From Nostoc sp. JL33 (GTDB lineage: Bacteria; Cyanobacteriota; Cyanobacteriia; Cyanobacteriales; Nostocaceae), in assembly GCF_017114985.1 (NCBI RefSeq), contig NZ_JABXKP010000049.1, positions 62,001 to 126,000 on the forward strand: a DNA stretch of 64,000 bases, written 5' to 3'. The notes below the pieces were generated by a model. That model was not told the origin of the DNA. It did no database searches and saw nothing but the letters and a program-made list of their open reading frames with translations. The position numbers were made by a program, and so were the translations under genes. Every line of letters begins with the position of its first letter. Within the stretch, counting starts at the first letter, position 1. This document shows positions 18,511-27,158 of the stretch, piece by piece.

Positions 18511-18909
18511 TCAATACTGTTCCTTCTCCCAGTCTGGACAATTCTCATCTTCACAACCGTGAGGATGCATAGCACAAACTAACAAATTACCATTATAAAC
18601 TTGCCCGTGGTAGTGACTACAGCCAATACAGGCAGGATTTTTTTCGGCTGTGGGTTCAACTGAATAAGGAAAACCCGGATCTACATCTGTTACAATGTCT
18701 TCCAGTTCCCAGTAAGCTTCAAACATTGGTTCAGCCAAATCCTGCAAATACTGATCGACTTCAGTGAGAATGTTAGGGGCTTGCTCAGTGATTTCTTCCG
18801 TTAGCTCAAAAAAAGCGTCTACCACTTCACTCATTCCCAGGAAGAAACGCTCTACTTCATCAGCCACTGTTTCGACGATTTCTACTAAATCTTTTTGCCA
18901 CTGTTCCAT
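18511..18909 (-). CDS. Conserved cyanobacterial protein with C-terminal Cys/His cluster
   Basis: 132 residues, function not recognised. The N-terminal 80 residues are acidic and helical (repeated E/V/L heptads, 'VEIVETVADEVERFF'). The C-terminal 50 residues hold a metal-binding-like cluster: 'ACIGCSHYHGQ', 'LLVCAMHPHGCEDENCPDWE', that is CxxC...H...C...H..C...C. This suggests a zinc or iron-sulfur site. It lies 81 bp upstream of queF on the same strand and may be co-transcribed, but a tandem repeat separates the two. No signal peptide or membrane segment. Confidence 0.7.
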   Translation of the reverse strand: MEQWQKDLVEIVETVADEVERFFLGMSEVVDAFFELTEEITEQAPNILTEVDQYLQDLAEPMFEAYWELEDIVTDVDPGFPYSVEPTAEKNPACIGCSHYHGQVYNGNLLVCAMHPHGCEDENCPDWEKEQY

Positions 18910-19065
18910 AAACTTGACGCCTTTACAGGCTATAAACAGGACGATTTGTGCTATCTAGCTTCAAGCACTAAAATACACACTAAGCAATGTATCTTACCAA
19001 GCTTCTATCTGTAGTGCCATGTCAAACTACCACTTATTACTTATATTTCGATCAAAGAATGCTTT

Positions 19066-19452
19066 TTACTGATCGCGTTGCAATCGTTTTAACTCGTCTT
19101 GCAGGTCTATCACTTCTTGGCGTAATTTATCCACGTTCTGATCATTTGATCCCTCTTTCACCGTTGGTTCTTCATCTTCCTCTAAAATTTCAATCCGGCG
19201 AGGTTCCGAAGCGGGCGTTTTTTCAGGGGTTTCACCAGATGCTTGGGGCTGTTGGGCTTGCTTGATCATATCTTCAACGAAGCGGCGGGCTTCTTCTGTG
19301 TTCATTTCGCCCTTTGCCACCATTTCATCTGCCAGTTTTTGGGCTTGCGATCGCACTTCGGCTAATTTTCCCCCTGCTTTCTCACCCGCGTAAGAAGCTA
19401 ATCCAACACCGAGGTAAAAAGCTTTTTGAACAATATCTCCAAAACCAGGCAT
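19066..19452 (-). CDS. Small helical phasin-like protein
   Basis: 128 residues. The first 65 residues are an amphipathic helix-rich region ('QKAFYLGVGLASYAGEKAGGKLAEVRSQ' in part, 'ADEMVAKGEMNTEEARRFVEDM'). This resembles the short phasin-family/polyhydroxyalkanoate-granule proteins annotated in cyanobacteria. A disordered acidic linker (residues 68-105) follows, then a coiled coil ('VDKLRQEVIDLQDELKRLQRDQ' in part) that could oligomerise. Phasins coat PHA granules, but related sequences occur in species without PHA, so the role is unsure. ATG at 19452. The neighbouring genes give no hint. Confidence 0.6.
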   Translation of the reverse strand: MPGFGDIVQKAFYLGVGLASYAGEKAGGKLAEVRSQAQKLADEMVAKGEMNTEEARRFVEDMIKQAQQPQASGETPEKTPASEPRRIEILEEDEEPTVKEGSNDQNVDKLRQEVIDLQDELKRLQRDQ

Positions 19453-19611
19453 GATTGCTGAACGCTCCTAAAAATAGGGCGACCCGGAGACTACGCCTAT
19501 CACAAGCCTCCCGTGTTGCTGCTACCTTCCGGTTCTGACAAGATTTGGGTGTTGCGATCGCATAGATCCAGGTCTTCTAAAAGCATAACATTAAAATTCA
19601 GTAAGTGTGTG

Positions 19612-19878
19612 TTATTCCATAACAATTCGCCATTCATAAAGCTGATAGTTGACGCAGCCGTGTTGTACCAAGGGATCATCAGCTACAATTGCTTCTGCTT
19701 CATCCTTTGAGGCTGCCTCAAACAGCAACATTCCGCCTCTTTGCTCCGCCCAATAGCCTGTTCGCGCTTTGTGTCCTTTTGCAATCAAGTCCTGAATGTA
19801 GGCTTTATGGGCAGGTACATATTGGTCAAAGGTAGGTTTATCAACTTTACCTTCTTCAATCTTTACAAACCACGGCAT
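19612..19878 (-). CDS. YciI family protein
   Basis: 89 residues from the ATG at 19878. A longer frame starts at 19908, but a GGAG 11 bases before 19878 and the usual family start (MPWFVKIEEG) favour the shorter form. The ferredoxin-like YciI fold is indicated by 'AHKAYIQDLIAKGHKARTG', 'GGMLLFEAASKDEAEAIVADDPLV' in part and the terminal 'YQLYEWRI'. The conserved histidine (AHKAYI) and aspartate (ADDP) of the family are there. Biochemical function is poorly defined; related domains bind small ligands. Flanked by the phasin-like gene on the same strand. Confidence 0.85.
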   Translation of the reverse strand: MPWFVKIEEGKVDKPTFDQYVPAHKAYIQDLIAKGHKARTGYWAEQRGGMLLFEAASKDEAEAIVADDPLVQHGCVNYQLYEWRIVME

Positions 19879-20167
19879 AAGCTTATTTACTCCAGTTACA
19901 ACAGACATCCTGCTTAAGTTATTACTATTTTGAGTAGCGTTTGAGTAGCAATATACACGAACTACAGCGATTTACTGAAGATTTAACTAAAACAGGAGAA
20001 GCGACGCATCTGTGACTGTTAGATATCTAAGTGCGATCGCAGATCATTTAGCCGTAACGCACCGCTATATCTATTATCATCTGTAATATCCTTTCGGCAT
20101 TTGCCATTAAATACTCAACAGCAATAATCTTATAATCCAAAATCTAAAATCCAAAATCTAAAATTGA

Positions 20168-20719
20168 ATGAGCCGTTTTTTTGTCGCCCTTTTACCACCG
20201 CAAGACATTCAAGACTACGCCAACCAAATTAAGCAGTACTTTGCTGATCGCTATGCTAGTAGTGGGGCGCTAAAGTCTCCGCCTCATATTACCCTGCAAC
20301 CGCCGTTTGAATGGGGAGATGCTGACTTGCCACTCCTAGAAGCATCTTTGAAGGAGTTTGCAAATGGACAACAGCCTGTAGCAATTACACTCAGGGGGTT
20401 TGATGCCTTTGCACCTCGTGTCGTATACATTAATGTAGTCATAAGTCAAGAACTTTTGACTTTGCAAGCTGATTTAATGGCTTATACAGAAAGCAACTTG
20501 GAAATTGTTGACAAGGTTTCTAAAACCCGCCCTTTTGCGCCCCACATGACAGTTGCGTTTCGGGATTTAACAAAGCAAAACTTTAAAGCTGCTTGGCCAG
20601 AATTTAAAAAGCGTCAGTTGGATTTTGAGTTTACTGCCGACAAATTCACGCTACTGCTTCACGACGGTAATCGCTGGAATATTAAATCGGAGTTTGATTT
20701 TTTGGCTACTGAGCAATGA
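20168..20719 (+). CDS. 2H phosphoesterase, 2'-5' RNA ligase (LigT/ThpR) family
   Basis: 183 residues. Two HxT motifs, 'PPHITLQPPF' (His near 38) and 'FAPHMTVAF' (His near 127), are about 90 residues apart as required for the bilobal 2H phosphoesterase fold. These enzymes hydrolyse 2',3'-cyclic phosphates of RNA or related nucleotides and can ligate 2'-5' linkages in vitro. The natural substrate is usually unknown. ATG at 20168 opens directly onto 'SRFFVALLPP', the canonical first strand. No neighbouring RNA-processing gene. The upstream spacer has 'aaaatctaaaatccaaaatctaaaatt'-type oligo repeats, a common cyanobacterial filler. Confidence 0.88.
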   Translation: MSRFFVALLPPQDIQDYANQIKQYFADRYASSGALKSPPHITLQPPFEWGDADLPLLEASLKEFANGQQPVAITLRGFDAFAPRVVYINVVISQELLTLQADLMAYTESNLEIVDKVSKTRPFAPHMTVAFRDLTKQNFKAAWPEFKKRQLDFEFTADKFTLLLHDGNRWNIKSEFDFLATEQ

Positions 20720-21006
20720 GTTGCTAAAAACGATCGCAGCAGTTATTGAAAATAAGAGCGATCGCTGCAATTGTTGAGCATAAGTCTGCGCTTGCTGATT
20801 GAAATGGGCATTTTTCAGAGCGGTCGCACAACTACGGAGAGCCGTTTGCAAGCTGGTGTAAAGGAAACATTGCGTAGTATCATCAATAGTTGAGAAGAAG
20901 CGATCGCCTTTTCTTTTTACGGTGTGTAGTCGCCTACGCTGAACGTCTCAAAGAGTTGCAGCTTGTCGTCACACATCGCTTAACTTTTGCAACGCCTTAA
21001 TAAGAT
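20720..21006. other. Intergenic spacer with clustered HIP1-like sites
   Basis: 287 bp containing several CGATCG cores (about 20732, 20760 and 20901) and no convincing ORF. The far end, 'tgcaacgccttaataagat', adjoins the peptidoglycan-binding protein gene. Confidence 0.4.
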
Positions 21007-21837
21007 ATGTTAGATTTGTTTATTTCTACTTACGTACTATTTGTAAAACAAGATACATTAAATGGTAGTTTAGTAGCAAAGGAACCAAAAAGCATGGCCG
21101 TTAGTAGCCCTGAAGTCATTCGTCATATATTGATTGGGCTGGGATATTTAGCTCCTGAGATTGATCCTAAGCCGGATCTGACTAAATTTGCTCCCTGGAA
21201 GCGGAATAACAACTCCTTGACAGATGATCCTACTGAAGAAGCGATTAAAAAGTTTCAGAAACAATACTCACAAAAACTTACGGTTAATGGTAACGCTGAT
21301 TCCGAGACTCGAACTGTAATGGAAGATACAGTCAAAGGGCTTCAGAATAGATTGAAGTTTCACGGTTTTGCAACCAATGCCGAAATTCCAAAAGACTTGC
21401 CTTTTTATGGGCCAGCCACTTATACAGCAGTCAAGAGATTTCAGAAATCTCAGGGTTTAACTGAAAATGGCATTGCCACTATTGAACAGCGTCAAATTCT
21501 ACAGCAATCTAGTCTAACAGATAAGCCCCAACCCCAGCCCCAGTCACAACTCAAGCTGATAGATTTGTGCTTCCAATTCCAAAAGAATCCTCAAAATCCT
21601 TCTTACATCGCAGCCTTAAATAACTTACAACAAAATATACCCAAGGACGTTTTACACAAAGTTACTAACAAATGGAGGGGGACAAATGATCAAAATCCTG
21701 AGATTGTCAAGCTGACGAATGTGTTCACTTATTATGATGACAATAATCAAAACCATCGTGATGCACTAACTTACTTACAAAGTCAGATCACTCCAGTCAT
21801 CTCTCAAGCATTTTTAAGTCTCTGGAATAAGAAATAA
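21007..21837 (+). CDS. Peptidoglycan-binding (PG_binding_1) repeat protein
   Basis: 276 residues from ATG 21007, or 247 from ATG 21094 (MAVSSPEV); the latter begins at the first conserved helix and may be the true start. Two tandem PG_binding_1-type helical modules are visible: about residues 70-105 ('EEAIKKFQKQYSQKLTVNGNADSET') and 113-165 ('LQNRLKFHGF', 'YTAVKRFQKSQGLTENGIA' in part). Each has the 'V/IKxFQ...GL..NG..D..T' signature. A Q/P-rich linker ('PQPQPQSQ') then leads to an unassigned 90-residue helical domain. There is no catalytic domain or signal peptide, so the link to the cell wall is uncertain. A MITE follows the gene. Confidence 0.7.
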   Translation: MLDLFISTYVLFVKQDTLNGSLVAKEPKSMAVSSPEVIRHILIGLGYLAPEIDPKPDLTKFAPWKRNNNSLTDDPTEEAIKKFQKQYSQKLTVNGNADSETRTVMEDTVKGLQNRLKFHGFATNAEIPKDLPFYGPATYTAVKRFQKSQGLTENGIATIEQRQILQQSSLTDKPQPQPQSQLKLIDLCFQFQKNPQNPSYIAALNNLQQNIPKDVLHKVTNKWRGTNDQNPEIVKLTNVFTYYDDNNQNHRDALTYLQSQITPVISQAFLSLWNKK

Positions 21838-22330
21838 ACTCATCTGACTTTTCTACCGCATCTGGAAAACCTCTCTTCTTCATCTCTCTTTTAGAAGGCT
21901 ATGGTGTACACACAAGTCGAAAATTCCCTATCCCAATTGAATCTATAACCCACAAATCAAAAACCTCAGCCTCGCTTTACTCAAGGGTAAATCTTTCCCT
22001 CTCCTTACTAAGGAGAGGGACAGGTGAAAGCGTAGCAGAACCAGGGTGAGGTTTTTCAAGATTTTTCGGTAATCCGATGACTTGTGTGTACACCGTAGCC
22101 TAGAAGGAGAGAGACTTTAAATTTTCCCCCTTCCCGACACGGGAATGGGGTTAGGGGGTTAGATTTTCATGGGCTTTTCCAGATGACGTGAAAAGTCAGG
22201 TAAACTCATTGGTGTCAACTTAACGGTTATATTGTTCACGCCTAGAGGTGGTGAAACAGCATTTATTTTTCTTAAACAGTCGATAATGTAAATAAATGTA
22301 ATAAAATCCTCAGGCAGGACAGAAGCATCT
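21838..22330. other. Intergenic region largely occupied by MITE B
   Basis: 493 bp, of which 21900-22097 is a MITE copy described separately. The remainder has 'ttcccgacacgggaatggggttagggggttag' type repeats and about 170 bp of AT-rich sequence directly before the ArsA gene that should hold its promoter. Confidence 0.5.
21900..22097. repeat. MITE-like element, family B, second copy
   Basis: Ends TATGGTGTACACACAAGT (21900-21917) and ACTTGTGTGTACACCGTA (22080-22097) form an 18-bp inverted repeat with one mismatch. They match the ends of the element at 13573-13790 with a few substitutions. Interiors differ: this copy contains a 'ccctctcctt-actaaggagaggg' hairpin (about 21998-22020). The inverted repeat continues a few bases outwards (aaggcta / tagcct). 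Confidence 0.78.
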
Positions 22331-23518
22331 ATGCGTGTAATTTTAATGACCGGTAAAGGCGGCGTGGGTAAAACTTCCGTTGCTGCTGCAACTGGACTCC
22401 GTTGTGCGGAACTAGGCTATCAGACATTGGTTTTAAGTACAGATCCCGCTCACTCCCTGGCAGACAGTTTTGATATGGAACTGGGACATGCACCCCAAAA
22501 AATTCGCCCAAATTTGTGGGGTGCAGAATTGGATGCGCTGCAAGAACTGGAGGGAAACTGGGGTGCTGTGAAACGTTACATTACCCAAGTTTTACAGGCA
22601 AGGGGTTTAGATGGCGTACAGGCGGAAGAATTGGCCATTTTACCAGGCATGGATGAGATTTTTGGCTTGGTAAGGATGAAACGCCATTACGATGAAGGTG
22701 AGTTTGATGTCTTAATTATTGACTCAGCCCCCACGGGCACTGCACTGCGCTTACTGAGTTTACCTGAAGTCGGTGGCTGGTATATGCGCCGTTTTTACAA
22801 ACCATTTCAAAACATCTCGGTAGCACTTCGCCCTCTGGTTGAACCTTTTTTTAGACCAATTGCTGGTTTTTCGCTACCAGATAAAGAGGTGATGGATGCA
22901 CCTTATGAGTTTTATGAACAAATTGAAGCTCTGGAAAAAGTATTAACAGACAATACTCAAACCTCAGTGCGTCTGGTAACAAATCCCGAAAAGATGGTGA
23001 TTAAAGAGTCTCTTCGTGCCCATGCTTATCTGAGTTTGTATAATGTTGCAACAGATTTAATAGTGGCTAATCGGATTATTCCCAATGAAGTCCAAGACCC
23101 ATTTTTCCAACGTTGGAAGGAAAGTCAGGAGCAATATCGCCAGGAAATTCATGATAATTTCCACCCTCTACCTGTGAAAGAAGTTCCACTATTTTCTGAG
23201 GAAATGTGCGGATTGCCTGCCTTAGAACGCCTGAAGGAAACGCTCTATAAAGATGAAGATCCAACTCAGGTTTATTACAAAGAAACGACTATGAGAGTCG
23301 TGCAAGAGCAGAACCAATACAGCCTAGAAATTTATTTACCTGGGATTCCTAAAGACCAAGTTCAACTGAGTAAGAATGGGGACGAATTAAACATTACTAT
23401 TGGGAACCACCGTCGTAACTTAGTTTTACCGCAAGCCTTAGCAGCACTACAACCAGGAGGGGCAAAGATAGAAGACGACTATCTGAAAATCCGCTTTAGT
23501 GACAATATAAGAGTTTAA
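22331..23518 (+). CDS. ArsA/Get3 family ATPase with C-terminal HSP20-like domain
   Basis: 395 residues. The deviant Walker A '[15 protein letters not shown]' sits at the N-terminus (residues 8-22), '[13 protein letters not shown]' is switch I, and '[18 protein letters not shown]' is Walker B/switch II. These are the hallmarks of the ArsA/TRC40/GET3 group, which energises arsenite efflux or escorts tail-anchored membrane proteins. No arsB or arsR is nearby. The last ~75 residues (from about 318, '[19 protein letters not shown]' in part) form an alpha-crystallin-like strand-rich domain found in cyanobacterial and plant homologues. This favours a protein-handling role over arsenic resistance. 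ATG at 22331. A strong intrinsic terminator follows. Confidence 0.9.
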   Translation: MRVILMTGKGGVGKTSVAAATGLRCAELGYQTLVLSTDPAHSLADSFDMELGHAPQKIRPNLWGAELDALQELEGNWGAVKRYITQVLQARGLDGVQAEELAILPGMDEIFGLVRMKRHYDEGEFDVLIIDSAPTGTALRLLSLPEVGGWYMRRFYKPFQNISVALRPLVEPFFRPIAGFSLPDKEVMDAPYEFYEQIEALEKVLTDNTQTSVRLVTNPEKMVIKESLRAHAYLSLYNVATDLIVANRIIPNEVQDPFFQRWKESQEQYRQEIHDNFHPLPVKEVPLFSEEMCGLPALERLKETLYKDEDPTQVYYKETTMRVVQEQNQYSLEIYLPGIPKDQVQLSKNGDELNITIGNHRRNLVLPQALAALQPGGAKIEDDYLKIRFSDNIRV

Positions 23519-23587
23519 GTTTGTTGCGACAGCAAAGTTTGATAAAAAGCCAAAACTAAAAAGCAAGAATCTTTTCTTGTAGCTAGT

Positions 23588-23617
23588 ACAGACGCCATTC
23601 TTTTAGCGTCTGTTTTT
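23588..23617 (+). terminator. Intrinsic terminator after the ArsA-type gene
   Basis: The stem ACAGACGC (23588-23595) pairs with GCGTCTGT (23606-23613) across a 10-base loop and is followed directly by a run of T. This is a canonical Rho-independent terminator on the plus strand, 70 bp after the stop codon. Confidence 0.85.
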
Positions 23618-23774
23618 GTGATGTTTTGGTGAATTTTCCTAAAGGGTAAATAAATATTTTTATTAATAATTTGCCAGTAGTTTCACTGTAGACAAATGAA
23701 TAAAATAAATCTCAAAATGGCTTTAGATTTAATGATCTCAGTTTGCAAACTATTGATTTATTTTGCTATAAGCA

Positions 23775-26700
23775 ATGACCTCCAACCCTGAACAAGATTT
23801 GCCCTTATGTCGCTATGAAGAAAGTTTACTACGCCGCATAACAAACCGTATCCGACGAAGCTTAGAGTTAGAAGAAATTATCACTGTAACAACGGCAGAG
23901 GTGCGATCGCTACTAAAAACTGACCGAGTGATGATCTACAAATTTCATGCCGATAGTAGTGGTGAAGTGATTGCTGAGTCAATTTACGAAAATCGGTTGC
24001 CGTCGCTACTGGGGCTGAATTTTCCTGCTGAGGATATTCCACTCGCCGCCCGTGAACTATTTATTAAATCACGGGTGCGTTCTGTTGTGAATCTTGATAC
24101 TCAAGAGATTGGTCAAAGTCACCTCCATGAATTGGAAAATGGAGAAACTAGATCAGAGGATATCCGTTACCGCCCTGTAGACCCATGTCATATTGAATAT
24201 TTGACGGCAATGGGGGTAAAGTCCTCTGTGGTAGCGCCTATTATCTATCAAGATCAACTCTGGGGGCTGCTGGTGTCTCATAATTCCCAAGGGCGTTTGA
24301 TTTCAGAATATGAACTAGAAGCAGTACAGATGGTAGTGGATCAACTGTCAGTAGCGATCGCTCAAAGTACCCTTCTAACTCAAGTCCGCAAAACAGCCGA
24401 ACGCGAAGCGATTATTAACCGCGTTGCTACTTTACTACATTCATTACCAACAATTGTACTACAACCAGCCCTAGAAGCAGTTGTTGCTGCCTTTAATGGT
24501 GTTGGTGGCAGGCTTTGCATTAGAAATGCAGCTTTTGATTTTCACAATGGCAACGTCACCAGCTTAACAGAATGCTTAATACCAGGAAATAATTGTCTTA
24601 AGCTTTATATCTGTGGACAGCAACCTGTGATGCCAGAACAAACTATATATCCACTGATCGAGCAGTATAGTGTCTGGCAGGAACACTACAACTCTAGTAA
24701 CTACGATGTTTGGGCGATTTTAGATATATATAAAACTTCTAGCTTGCGAACTTTGCAAGTTGCTTTTCAACCAACTAAAATTCGCAGCATGTTGATTATC
24801 CCACTCCTATATCGTCAACAGTTGCTGGGCTACTTAAGTATTTTCCGTGACGAAATAGATACAGAGACTCTCTGGGCGGGGCAGTATGACAGCGATCAAA
24901 GGCAACTGTACCCCCGTTTATCCTTTGAGGTTTGGCGCGAATCTAAAAAAGCACAAGCTCAAAAATGGACGGATGAAGAGATTGAACTGGCTAAAGACCT
25001 CGGTAAACACTTTGCTTCAGCAGTTCAGCAATATGAACTATACCAACAAGTACAAGTCTTCAATGAAAATTTAGAAAAACAAGTTAAAAGACGCACAGTT
25101 GAGTTACAACGGACAGCTGAACAAGAACAGGCTGTGTTTCAAGTTATTGCCGAGATTCGGGAATCTCTTGACACAGATACCATTTTTAAAACCACTACTA
25201 AAGAGGTTTGTCAATTAATCAAAGCCGATCGCGTATCTGTTTATCGTTTCGATTCTAGTTGGGGTGGTCAATTTGTCGGGGATTTCGAGGCTGCTAGTCC
25301 ATACTGGTCGAATCAGTCAGAACTAGGTATTAATACAATTTGGAATGACACCTACTTACAAGACACACAGGGAGGACGCTACCGCAACAATGAAACATTT
25401 GCAGTCGATGACATCTACAAGATGGGGTTTGCTCAGTGTCATATCGACAATCTAGAGCAGTTTCAAATTCACGCTTTTGTGCTTGCTCCGATTTTTGTTG
25501 GGCAAAAACTTTGGGGTTTGCTGGCAACTTATCAACACACTGGCTCTCGGCAATGGAAAGCCTCTGAAGTTAACTTTCTCAGTCAGATTGCTGCCCAAAT
25601 GGGGGTAGCAGTCCAGCAAGCTGATTTACTTACTCAGACCCGACAGCAAGCATTAGATTTGGAACAAGCAGCAGAACAACAACGGGCATTGTTTGAAGTT
25701 GTTGCCAAAGTTAGGGAATCTCTTAATCTAGATGCAATTTTTCAGACAACCACCCAAGAAATCTGTCAATCATTACAAGCAGATCGAGTTGCAGTCTACC
25801 AGTTCCAGGCTGATTGGAGTGGTGAATATATCGCCGAGTTTGTGGGTGATAGCTGGATAAAGCTAGTAACTTCTAATACCAAAACAGTTTGGCAAGATAG
25901 CTATTTGCAGGAAACCCAAGGTGGGCGATATCGTCACAATGAAAGCTTTGCAGTTGATGACATCTATCAAGCTGGCCACTCTCAATGCCACGTTACGGCT
26001 CTAGAGCAAATTCAAGCAAGGGCTTATGCGATCGCACCTATATTTATCGGGCAACAGCTATGGGGCTTGCTAGCAGCTTATCAGAATTCTGCACCCCGCC
26101 ACTGGGAAAGCTCAGAAATTCAGTTTATTACTCAAATTGCCAATCAGCTTGGGGTTGCACTTCAACAAGCTCAATTGCATAATCAGACCAAGGAGCAGAC
26201 CCAAAAGTTGACTCTAGCTCTGGATAATTTAAAGCAAACTCAAACCCAACTGATCCAAACTGAGAAAATGTCCTCACTAGGTCAACTGGTAGCTGGTATT
26301 GCTCACGAAATTAATAACCCCGTGAACTTCATTTATGGCAACATCAATCATGTCAACAATTACGCTCAAGATTTACTCAGTATACTAGACCTCTATTTGC
26401 AAAATACCCCCAATCCCAGCCCTGAAATTAGCGATCGCGTTGAAGAAATAGACTTAGAATTTCTCATCGAGGATTTGCCCAAAACGTTATCTTCCATGAA
26501 AGTTGGGGTTGAGCGCATCCGTCAGATTGTCTTGAGTTTACGGAATTTCTCTCGCCTAGACCACGCGGAAATGAAGCCAGTTGATATTCACGAGGGCATT
26601 GATAGCACCTTGTTAATTTTGCAGCATCGGTTGAAAGCACAACCAGAAAGTCCGGCTATTGAATTAGTCAAAGAATACAGCGATCTTCCCTTAGTAGAGT

Positions 26701-27092
26701 GCTTTGCTGGCCCACTAAATCAGGTATTTATGAATGTTTTAAGCAATGCGATCGATGCTTTAGAAGATTACAGCGAATCTCAATCAAATCCTCATAGCAG
26801 TCAAATTACCATCCGTACTGCTCTTGGAGAGATGGAAGGCAATGTCAAGAGCGTAGTAATTCGCATTGCGGACAATGGCCCAGGAATACCGGAGCCTCTG
26901 ATACCAAGAATCTGCGACCCATTTTTCACTACTAAGCCAGTGGGGAAAGGCACTGGCTTGGGGTTGTCAATTAGTTACCAAATTGTCGTAGATAAACACG
27001 GTGGTGTGTTTAAATGTGATTCTCAGCTGGGGTTAGGTACAGAATTTTGGATTGAAATTCCGATTATACAAATCACAAAATCGCACCATTAA
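23775..27092 (+). CDS. Knotless phytochrome / cyanobacteriochrome hybrid sensor histidine kinase
   Basis: 1,105 residues. Residues 20-205: phytochrome-type GAF with 'FPAEDIP' (Asp87) and bilin Cys-His at 138-139 (DPCHIEYL). Residues ~215-430: PHY-like domain whose tongue shows WAG (367-369) and PRLSFE (380-385). No N-terminal PAS/knot domain, so this resembles knotless (Cph2-type) phytochromes. Then two cyanobacteriochrome GAFs, ~445-620 and ~640-810, each with W-x-D, 'TQGGRY' and Cys-His (Cys555, Cys738) in the spacing of red/green AnPixJ-type domains; neither has the DxCF second cysteine. The kinase core has His in 'GIAHEINNPVNF' (about 845), 'NVLSNAIDAL', 'DNGPGIP' and 'GTGLGLSIS'. No receiver or response regulator is adjacent. 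Anabaena All2699 has a comparable architecture. Bilin binding is inferred from residues, not proven. Confidence 0.93.
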   Translation: MTSNPEQDLPLCRYEESLLRRITNRIRRSLELEEIITVTTAEVRSLLKTDRVMIYKFHADSSGEVIAESIYENRLPSLLGLNFPAEDIPLAARELFIKSRVRSVVNLDTQEIGQSHLHELENGETRSEDIRYRPVDPCHIEYLTAMGVKSSVVAPIIYQDQLWGLLVSHNSQGRLISEYELEAVQMVVDQLSVAIAQSTLLTQVRKTAEREAIINRVATLLHSLPTIVLQPALEAVVAAFNGVGGRLCIRNAAFDFHNGNVTSLTECLIPGNNCLKLYICGQQPVMPEQTIYPLIEQYSVWQEHYNSSNYDVWAILDIYKTSSLRTLQVAFQPTKIRSMLIIPLLYRQQLLGYLSIFRDEIDTETLWAGQYDSDQRQLYPRLSFEVWRESKKAQAQKWTDEEIELAKDLGKHFASAVQQYELYQQVQVFNENLEKQVKRRTVELQRTAEQEQAVFQVIAEIRESLDTDTIFKTTTKEVCQLIKADRVSVYRFDSSWGGQFVGDFEAASPYWSNQSELGINTIWNDTYLQDTQGGRYRNNETFAVDDIYKMGFAQCHIDNLEQFQIHAFVLAPIFVGQKLWGLLATYQHTGSRQWKASEVNFLSQIAAQMGVAVQQADLLTQTRQQALDLEQAAEQQRALFEVVAKVRESLNLDAIFQTTTQEICQSLQADRVAVYQFQADWSGEYIAEFVGDSWIKLVTSNTKTVWQDSYLQETQGGRYRHNESFAVDDIYQAGHSQCHVTALEQIQARAYAIAPIFIGQQLWGLLAAYQNSAPRHWESSEIQFITQIANQLGVALQQAQLHNQTKEQTQKLTLALDNLKQTQTQLIQTEKMSSLGQLVAGIAHEINNPVNFIYGNINHVNNYAQDLLSILDLYLQNTPNPSPEISDRVEEIDLEFLIEDLPKTLSSMKVGVERIRQIVLSLRNFSRLDHAEMKPVDIHEGIDSTLLILQHRLKAQPESPAIELVKEYSDLPLVECFAGPLNQVFMNVLSNAIDALEDYSESQSNPHSSQITIRTALGEMEGNVKSVVIRIADNGPGIPEPLIPRICDPFFTTKPVGKGTGLGLSISYQIVVDKHGGVFKCDSQLGLGTEFWIEIPIIQITKSHH

Positions 27093-27158
27093 CTTCCGTA
27101 GGTTGGGCAGCCAGCCCTGTGGCTGGTTAAGAGGTTTAAGGCGAGTGACGTTTGACGC

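Noticed and set aside
22331..23518. Arsenite efflux role
   Set aside because: No arsB, arsR or arsC neighbour; the HSP20-like tail points to a protein-handling role.
23775..27092. Reading the first two domains as plain GAF domains
   Set aside because: The tongue motifs WAG and PRxSFE identify the second domain as PHY-like, and the DIP motif identifies the first as phytochrome-type.
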